Origin: Rhodoferax sp.
Lineage (GTDB): Bacteria; Pseudomonadota; Gammaproteobacteria; Burkholderiales; Burkholderiaceae_C
Reading direction: 5' to 3'
NCBI GenBank assembly: GCA_018882485.1
Contig: VERU01000135.1
Coordinates: 1 to 6,990 of the forward strand
DNA length: 6,990 nucleotides
Shown: positions 1-5,005 of the stretch, piece by piece
Layout: each line of letters opens with the position of its first letter
Numbering within the stretch: position 1 is the stretch's first letter
Made by a program: the position numbers and the translations under genes
The notes under the pieces: generated by a model
The model's database searches: none
What the model was told of the DNA's origin: nothing
The model's input: only the letters and a program-made list of their open reading frames with translations

Positions 1-927
1 GATGTAAAACATGCTCATCAGGATGGCCGAAAACAGCATGCCCACCGGGTGCAGCCGGCCGACAAAAGCCACGATGATCGCGGCAAAACCATAGCCCGAC
101 GGGACGTACGGGGTGAGCTGGCCGAGCGGGCCGGCGACCTCGAGCGCACCGGCCAGTCCCGCCAGCCCGCCCGAGACCAGCAGCGCCGTCCACAGCGCCC
201 GACGCGATGAAAAACCCGCATAGCGGGCCGCCGCCGGCGCCAGACCTCCCACCTGCTGGGCAAACCCGGCCCGTGTGCGGAACAGGAAGATCCACGTCAC
301 CAGCACGCCCGCCAGCGCCAGCAGCAGACCGATGCTGACGCGCGAGCCCTGGAACAGGCGCGGGATGCGGGTGGCCGCCTCGAAGCTGCGGGTCTGCGGA
401 AAGTTGTAACCCTGCGGATCCTTCCAGGGACCGGAGACCACGAAGTTGAGCAGCAGCACGGCCACGTAGACCAGCATCAGGCTGACCAGGATTTCATTGG
501 CGTTGAAGCGATCGCGCAACCACGCGGTCAGGCCGGCCCAGGCCATGCCGCCCAGCACGCCGGCCAGCAGGATGGGCACCACGATCCAGGCCGAACCGCC
601 CCGCTCCGCCAGCAGCGCCACGCCGCCGGCGGCGATGGCGCCCAGCACATACTGGCCTTCGGCGCCGATGTTCCACACATTGGAGCGGAAGCACACCGCC
701 AGACCGAGCGCGATCAGCAGCAGCGGCGTGGCCTTGACGCCCAGTTCGCCCAGGGCATAAGCGCTGCGCACCGGGTCCCAGAAGAACACCCGCAGACCGG
801 CCACCGGGTCCTTGCCGAGTGCCAGGAACAGGGCCACCCCCAGCAGCACCGTCAGCAGCAGCGCGAGCAGCGGCGAGCCCAGACTCCAGGCACCCGACGG
901 CTGGGGGCGCGCCTCAAGCCGCAGCAT
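1..927 (-). CDS. ABC transporter permease, BMP/nucleoside (simple-sugar-like) type, 3' end cut by window
   Basis: Inner-membrane permease of an ABC importer of the BPD_transp_2 superfamily, in the branch that serves BMP-family (nucleoside/purine-type) binding proteins. 309 residues are visible in an uninterrupted frame from the ATG at 927 to base 1; family members are usually somewhat longer, so the C-terminus lies outside. Long hydrophobic stretches fall near residues 19-38, 66-82, 91-106, 113-134, 145-164, 198-216, 246-265 and 279-308, fitting a multi-spanning protein. The diagnostic NIGAEGQ motif is at 86-92, followed by NEILVSLML at 144-152 and a Gly/Leu-rich segment at 253-264 before the PSGYGFAAI stretch (276-284). 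The start codon overlaps the end of the upstream ATPase gene by 14 bp, so translation is probably coupled; no strong Shine-Dalgarno is seen. A second permease and a lipoprotein binding protein would be expected beyond base 1. Substrate is inferred only from family and the neighbouring xanthine dehydrogenase genes. Confidence 0.93.
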   Translation of the reverse strand, partial: MLRLEARPQPSGAWSLGSPLLALLLTVLLGVALFLALGKDPVAGLRVFFWDPVRSAYALGELGVKATPLLLIALGLAVCFRSNVWNIGAEGQYVLGAIAAGGVALLAERGGSAWIVVPILLAGVLGGMAWAGLTAWLRDRFNANEILVSLMLVYVAVLLLNFVVSGPWKDPQGYNFPQTRSFEAATRIPRLFQGSRVSIGLLLALAGVLVTWIFLFRTRAGFAQQVGGLAPAAARYAGFSSRRALWTALLVSGGLAGLAGALEVAGPLGQLTPYVPSGYGFAAIIVAFVGRLHPVGMLFSAILMSMFYI

Positions 928-2497
928 GCGACGCCCCCGGATCCAGTGCCGCCTGCACCTCGGTGTGCCACAGGCCGCTCATCCACGCGCCGATGCGCTC
1001 CACCGTGGCCTCGCCGGCCTCGATGGACGGCGACAGCTGGCCGCGCGCCATCACGTGCAGGCGATCGGACAGCTCGAACAGTTCGTCCAGTTCCTCGCTG
1101 ACCACCAGCACCGCGCAGCCGGCGTCGCGCAGCGCCAGGATCTCGCTGCGGATCTGCGCCGACGCCCCCACGTCCACCCCCCAGGTGGGCTGGGAGACGA
1201 TGAACAGGCGGGGGGCGGCGTCGATCTCGCGCCCGACGATGAACTTCTGCAGGTTGCCGCCCGACAGGGAGCGCGCCGCGGCCCGGGGTCCGGCGGCCTT
1301 GACACCGAACCGGGCGATGATGGCGGCCGCCTGCGCCTCCAGCGCCTTCAGCCGGATCCAGCCGCCCTGCCCCAGCGACTCCGAACGCGTCAGCAGCAGG
1401 TTGTGCGCCAGCGCCAGCGTGGGCACGGCGCCGCGTCCCAGGCGCTCCTCGGGCACGAAATGCAGGCCCAGACGGCGGCGCGCCCGGGCGTCGAGCCGCG
1501 AGGCGTCCTGGTCGCCGATCCGGATGCTGCCGGGTGCGGCCCGCACATCCTCACCGGACAGCGCCCGCAGCAGCTCTTTCTGGCCGTTGCCGGACACACC
1601 GGCCAGGCCCACGATCTCGCCCGCGCGCACCTGCAGGTCCACGCCGTCGAGGTCGACGCCGAACTGGTCCTCGCGCGCCAGCGTCAGGCCACGCACCTCG
1701 AGCACGGCCGCACCCGCCTGCCGGCTCTGGTGACGCAACTGCGGTGGCTCGGCGCCGATCATCAGGCGCGACAGGGAGGCGTTGCTCTCCTGGGCCGGGT
1801 TGCACACGCCGGTGACGCGTCCGCCCCGCAACACCGTGCAGGCGCTGCAAAGGGCCCGGATCTCGTGCAGCTTGTGGCTGATGTAAAGGATGCTGCAACC
1901 CTGGTCGGCCAGCTGGCGCAACACCACGAACAGGCGCTCCACCGCCTGCGGTGTCAGCACCGAGGTCGGCTCGTCCAGGATCAGCAGCTGCGGTTGCGTG
2001 AGCAGGGACCGGATGATTTCCACCCGTTGCATCTCGCCCACGCTGAGCGTGTGCACCGGCCGGGTGGGATCGATGTCGAGGCCGTATTCGGAGGCCTTGT
2101 CGCCGATCGCCTGCGCCACCTGCGGCAGGGTGTGCGACCGGTCCAGGCCGAGCCACACGTTCTCGGCCACGGTGAGGGTGTCGAACAGGCTGAAATGCTG
2201 GAACACCATGCTGATGCCCAGCGACCGCGCCTCCTGCGGGTTGCAGACCTGCACCGGCCGGCCGTTGAACACCACGCGGCCGGCATCGGGTTTGACCGCC
2301 CCGTAGATGATCTTCATGAGCGTGGACTTGCCCGCCCCGTTTTCGCCCAGCACCGCGTGGATCTGCCCGGGCAGCACGGTCAGCGCCACATCACTGTTGG
2401 CCACCACGCCCGGGTAGTGCTTGGTGATGCCTTCAAGCCGCAGCCGGGGGATCGGGCCCTCCCCCGGGCCGGCGGCTGCCTGTGATTCGCCGCTCAT
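914..2497 (-). CDS. ABC transporter ATP-binding protein with two fused nucleotide-binding domains (BMP/nucleoside type)
   Basis: Cytoplasmic ATPase of an ABC importer, 527 residues, the usual length for the duplicated RbsA/YufO-like class. Domain 1 (about 18-250) is complete: Walker A GENGAGKST at 51-59, Q-loop Gln100, signature LSVGEMQRVE at 151-160, Walker B LLILDEPTS at 171-179 and H-loop His208. Domain 2 (about 265-510) has a degenerate Walker A (GVSGNGQKEL, 300-309), a good signature LSGGNLQK at 411-418 and a Walker B in which the usual Asp-Glu is Ser-Gln (LFIVSQPTWGVD, 431-442). The VPEER stretch at 348-352 is also typical of this class, in which domain 2 is known to be atypical. The ATG at 2497 overlaps the LysR stop codon as ATGA, and the gene's own stop overlaps the permease start by 14 bp, so the three genes form one leftward operon. 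The start is supported by the overlap and by the short distance to the first domain. A purine or nucleoside substrate is inferred from context; sugar transport cannot be excluded from sequence alone. Confidence 0.96.
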   Translation of the reverse strand: MSGESQAAAGPGEGPIPRLRLEGITKHYPGVVANSDVALTVLPGQIHAVLGENGAGKSTLMKIIYGAVKPDAGRVVFNGRPVQVCNPQEARSLGISMVFQHFSLFDTLTVAENVWLGLDRSHTLPQVAQAIGDKASEYGLDIDPTRPVHTLSVGEMQRVEIIRSLLTQPQLLILDEPTSVLTPQAVERLFVVLRQLADQGCSILYISHKLHEIRALCSACTVLRGGRVTGVCNPAQESNASLSRLMIGAEPPQLRHQSRQAGAAVLEVRGLTLAREDQFGVDLDGVDLQVRAGEIVGLAGVSGNGQKELLRALSGEDVRAAPGSIRIGDQDASRLDARARRRLGLHFVPEERLGRGAVPTLALAHNLLLTRSESLGQGGWIRLKALEAQAAAIIARFGVKAAGPRAAARSLSGGNLQKFIVGREIDAAPRLFIVSQPTWGVDVGASAQIRSEILALRDAGCAVLVVSEELDELFELSDRLHVMARGQLSPSIEAGEATVERIGAWMSGLWHTEVQAALDPGASHAAA

Positions 2498-3438
2498 GCC
2501 GGGGACTCGGCGGGTTGCAGGGACAGCGCCACCGACCGCCCGCAGTCGCGCAGCCAGCGCACGCTGGCGGAAGCATGGGTGCGCTCATGCCAGAGCTGGT
2601 AGTAACGCATGGGCGGGAAGGCGATGGGGCAGTCGAGGATGGTGACGGGCAGACGGTCGAGGTACCGCTCGCAGTACTGGCGACCGGTGGTGAGCACAAG
2701 CAAGGTCGATGCCACCATGGCCGGGATCAGACCGAAATGCGGGCAGCGGGCCATGATGTTGCGCTGCAGGCCGCACTGGTCGAGGAAATCGTCGATCACC
2801 CCGCGCGCGCCCGGATGCAGCGGCGTCGGCGCCACATGCTCGGCAGCCAGCCAGGCGTCGGCGTCCCAGCCGCGCCGCACGGCGGGATGGCGGTTCGAGA
2901 CCAGGGACACGACCTCGTCCGAAAAAAGCGGGGCCATGTGCAGATCCTCGGGCGGTGTGGGCCAGTTGCCGATCACCAGGTCCACCTCGCCCAGCGCCAG
3001 CTGCAGCCGGTAGTCGGAACTGGCGGTGAGCGGCACGATGTCGATCTGGCACAGCGGTGCGCCGGCCTTGATCTGGGCCACCAGCTGCGGCAGGAAAAGC
3101 GGGTCGATGTAGTCGCTGGCGGCCACCCGGAACCGGTGGCGCGCCTGCGCCGGGTCGAAGCCCCGGGCGCCGCTGAACAGGCCGTCGGCGGCACGCAGGA
3201 TGCTGGCGGCGGGCTCCACCATGCGCAGGGCCACCTCGGTGGGCACCATGCCGGTGCCGCTGCGCACCAGCAGCGGATCCTGCGAGAGGGCCCGCAGACG
3301 CTTGAGCGACGCGCTGACCGCCGGCTGGTGCATGCCCAGCCGGACGGCGGCCCTCGAAACACTGCGTTCTGTCAACACCGTATGCAACACCCGGATCAGA
3401 TGGAGGTCTATCTTGTCGAAAAGCAGGGGCTCGCTCAT
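2494..3438 (-). CDS. LysR-family transcriptional regulator
   Basis: DNA-binding regulator of 314 residues, normal for the LysR family. An N-terminal winged helix-turn-helix occupies about residues 10-70, with the recognition region at about 25-47 (SVSRAAVRLGMHQPAVSASLKRL split over two helices) and the typical DPLLVRSGTGMVPTE wing at 54-68. A substrate-binding-like effector domain follows from about 100 to 300, beginning HRFRVAASDYID and resembling the NodD/PcpR-type branch. The gene is first in the leftward operon: its TGA overlaps the ATG of the ABC ATPase (ATGA, 2494-2497). It diverges from xdhA across 85 bp. This arrangement suggests it controls both the transporter operon, including itself, and xdhAB, probably in response to a purine or purine breakdown product; ligand and sign of regulation are inference. 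No strong Shine-Dalgarno is seen before the chosen ATG, but the start gives the expected N-terminal length before the first helix. Confidence 0.95.
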   Translation of the reverse strand: MSEPLLFDKIDLHLIRVLHTVLTERSVSRAAVRLGMHQPAVSASLKRLRALSQDPLLVRSGTGMVPTEVALRMVEPAASILRAADGLFSGARGFDPAQARHRFRVAASDYIDPLFLPQLVAQIKAGAPLCQIDIVPLTASSDYRLQLALGEVDLVIGNWPTPPEDLHMAPLFSDEVVSLVSNRHPAVRRGWDADAWLAAEHVAPTPLHPGARGVIDDFLDQCGLQRNIMARCPHFGLIPAMVASTLLVLTTGRQYCERYLDRLPVTILDCPIAFPPMRYYQLWHERTHASASVRWLRDCGRSVALSLQPAESPA

Positions 3439-3457
3439 ATGGGGCTGCGGATGCGGT

Positions 3458-3477
3458 TCATATGCTAGCCCATATGA
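3458..3477. promoter_or_regulatory. Candidate LysR operator: 20-bp inverted repeat TCATATG-N6-CATATGA
   Basis: The sequence reads TCATATG, a six-base spacer CTAGCC, then CATATGA. The arms are perfect 7-bp inverted repeats and each contains the self-complementary hexamer CATATG. LysR-family sites are typically interrupted dyads of about 15 bp with a T-N11-A core; this dyad has even symmetry (T-N12-A), so it is not a textbook match. A third CATATG at 3436-3441 spans the LysR start codon, and its extension CATATGGGGCT mirrors AGCCCATATG at 3467-3476 with one base of difference in length. Position between two divergent operons is the main support. Confidence 0.5.
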
Positions 3478-3509
3478 TCCCGGCTGCCCTCCTGTCTTAC
3501 CCTAGCGCC

Positions 3510-3513
3510 GGAG
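3510..3513 (+). promoter_or_regulatory. Shine-Dalgarno of xdhA
   Basis: GGAG lies 10 bases before the ATG at 3524. It is a moderate ribosome-binding site and supports this start, which also leaves the usual short N-terminal lead before the ferredoxin-like domain. Confidence 0.5.
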
Positions 3514-3523
3514 CCGACCCAAC

Positions 3524-5005
3524 ATGACCGACCTTCCTGCTGCCGGGCAGCCGCTGCGCTTTGTGCGACGGGGCGCCGTGGTGACCCTGCCCGACGTACC
3601 GGCCGACCGCACGCTGCTCGAGGTGCTGCGCGAAGACCTGCACTGTCACGCCGTCAAGGAGGGCTGCAACGAAGGCGATTGCGGCGCCTGTACCGTGGTG
3701 GTGGGGGATGTCGAGCAGGGACACCTGCGCTACCGGGCAGTGAACGCCTGCATCCGGCTGGCCCATTCGGTCGACGGCCTGGCGGTCTGGACGGCCGCCG
3801 ATCTCGCAGGCGATGACGGCGGCTTGCACCCGGCCCAGCAGGCGCTGGTGCAGTGCCATGGCAGCCAGTGCGGCTTTTGCACGCCGGGTTTCGTGATGAG
3901 CCTCTACGGCATGTACCAGAACCATGTGCGGAAGGGCCGGCCCATCACCCGTGCGCTGGCCCAGCACGACCTCTCGGGCAACCTGTGCCGCTGCACCGGC
4001 TACCGGCCCATCCTGGACGCGGCACAGGCCATGGCCAAGCTGCCGGTACCGGCCTCGGACGAGGCTGGTACGCTCCTGAAACTGGAGCAGCTTCGCCAGT
4101 ATCCACGCGGCCTACAGGATGATTTGGCCTACCAATCTCCGCAGACGCTGAAACAGCTGCTGGACTTGCGCGCAGCCGATCCCCAGGCGCAGCTGGTGGC
4201 GGGCTGCACCGATGTGGGCCTGTGGATCAACAAGGGACACCGGTCGCTGCCCCGGGTGCTGGACGTGACCCGGGTGGCCGAGTTGCGGCGCATCGAGCGC
4301 TACCCGCACCATGTGGCCATCGGCGCGGCGGTGACCCTGGCCGACGCCTGGGACGCGCTGGCGACCGACCGGCCGCAACTCGCCGGCTTTGCGGCCCGCT
4401 TTGCCGGCCTGCCGGTGCGCCAGTCGGGCACCCTGGGTGGCAACGTCGCCAACGGCTCGCCCATCGGCGATGGCATGCCGGTGCTGATCGCCCTGGGCGC
4501 CCACCTGGTGCTGATGAGCCGGCGCGGCCACCGTGAAATGCCGCTGGAACGCTACTACACCGGCTACCGCAGCAACCTGCTGGCGCCCGACGAGGTGCTG
4601 GCCTGGATCAAGGTGCCATTGCCGACAGCCGACGAATTCAGCCGCGCCTACAAGGTGTCGCGGCGTTTCGACGACGACATCTCGGCGGTCTGTCTGGCCC
4701 TGTCCCTGCGCCTGCAGGACGGCCGGGTGCAGGCGGCCTCGATCGGCGTGGGCGGGGTGGCCGCCACCCCGGTGCGGGCCTCCAGGACCGAGGCGGCGCT
4801 GCGTGGCCAGCTCTGGGACGAGTCCAGCCTGGCGCTGGCCGAACGCACGCTGCGCGCCGAGTTCACCCCCATCTCCGACCTGCGCGCCAGCGCCGGCTAC
4901 CGCCAGCAGGTGCTGGGCGGCCTGCTGCGGCGTTTCTGGCTGAGCACGCAGGGCCAGGCCGGCCTGGAACTCTCGGAATCCGGTGCGCTGGAGGATGCCC
5001 CATGA
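3524..5005 (+). CDS. xdhA: Xanthine dehydrogenase small subunit XdhA (2x[2Fe-2S], FAD)
   Basis: Electron-transfer subunit of a bacterial XdhAB xanthine dehydrogenase; it carries electrons from the molybdenum centre in XdhB through two [2Fe-2S] clusters to FAD and on to NAD+. It has 493 residues, normal for bacterial XdhA. The plant-type ferredoxin domain (about 10-90) has Cys48, Cys53, Cys56 and Cys76 for one cluster. The helical second Fe-S domain (about 95-172) has Cys116 and Cys119 in QCGFCTPG, and Cys155 and Cys157 in NLCRCTGYRPI. After a linker (about 173-204) comes the FAD domain, with LVAGCTDVGLW at 224-234 and SGTLGGNVANGSPIGDGMPV at 301-320. The C-terminal CO-dehydrogenase-flavoprotein-like domain includes SRRFDDDISAV at 379-389. 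All eight cluster cysteines are present, so the subunit looks functional. The stop overlaps the xdhB start (ATGA). The linker carries an unusual 67-bp repeat-like segment at 4064-4130. No signal peptide is seen; cytoplasmic. Confidence 0.97.
   Translation: MTDLPAAGQPLRFVRRGAVVTLPDVPADRTLLEVLREDLHCHAVKEGCNEGDCGACTVVVGDVEQGHLRYRAVNACIRLAHSVDGLAVWTAADLAGDDGGLHPAQQALVQCHGSQCGFCTPGFVMSLYGMYQNHVRKGRPITRALAQHDLSGNLCRCTGYRPILDAAQAMAKLPVPASDEAGTLLKLEQLRQYPRGLQDDLAYQSPQTLKQLLDLRAADPQAQLVAGCTDVGLWINKGHRSLPRVLDVTRVAELRRIERYPHHVAIGAAVTLADAWDALATDRPQLAGFAARFAGLPVRQSGTLGGNVANGSPIGDGMPVLIALGAHLVLMSRRGHREMPLERYYTGYRSNLLAPDEVLAWIKVPLPTADEFSRAYKVSRRFDDDISAVCLALSLRLQDGRVQAASIGVGGVAATPVRASRTEAALRGQLWDESSLALAERTLRAEFTPISDLRASAGYRQQVLGGLLRRFWLSTQGQAGLELSESGALEDAP
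4064..4130 (+). repeat. Repeat-like segment, copy A, inside xdhA linker
   Basis: This stretch aligns without gaps to 6214-6280 in xdhB with 41 of 67 identical bases, including a 13-base identical run (TGAAACTGGAGCA, 4077-4089) and a shared TTTGGCCT end. It contains the inverted repeat GCTCC (4072-4076) / GGAGC (4084-4088) with a 7-base loop, and GGCC at 4109-4112 and 4126-4129. Codons such as CTA, CTT, TTG, AAA and GAT are unlike the GC-ending codons around it. It encodes residues 181-203, in the linker between the second Fe-S domain and the FAD domain. It resembles from memory a short palindromic repeat dispersed in Comamonadaceae genomes; chance similarity of two short segments remains possible. 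Confidence 0.45.
4990..4994 (+). promoter_or_regulatory. Strong Shine-Dalgarno of xdhB inside the end of xdhA
   Basis: GGAGG lies 7 bases before the ATG at 5002, within the last codons of xdhA. It fixes the xdhB start at the ATGA overlap and, together with the overlap, suggests coupled and efficient translation of the two subunits. Confidence 0.75.

Larger units (their letters stand above)
3439..3523. promoter_or_regulatory. Divergent promoter region between the LysR regulator and xdhA
   Basis: This 85-bp gap is the only intergenic DNA in the window, so promoters for both operons must lie here or just inside the flanking genes. It is locally AT-richer than its surroundings around 3457-3478. 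For xdhA, TATGAT at 3473-3478 is a good match to a sigma-70 -10 element, but nothing resembling TTGACA lies 16-18 bp upstream; a weak -35 would fit an activator-dependent promoter. On the minus strand TATGAA (complement of 3457-3462) could serve as a -10 for the LysR operon. Both candidate -10 boxes sit within the CATATG inverted repeat, so a bound regulator could affect both directions. The promoter calls are inference. Confidence 0.6.

Noticed and set aside
812..2485. Very long plus-strand open frame (557 codons) opposite the ABC ATPase gene
   Set aside because: It lies antisense to a gene with clear ABC motifs, its product is Arg/His/Gln-rich and low in complexity, and it has no recognisable domain. 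It is what GC-rich codon bias leaves on the opposite strand.
2482..3468. Plus-strand open frame opposite the LysR gene
   Set aside because: It is the complement of a full-length LysR gene with a clear helix-turn-helix, and the product has no family character.
3439..3523. Purine riboswitch in the leader of either operon
   Set aside because: The 85-bp gap holds two divergent promoters and leaves too little leader RNA for a purine or other known riboswitch aptamer; no matching conserved core is seen.
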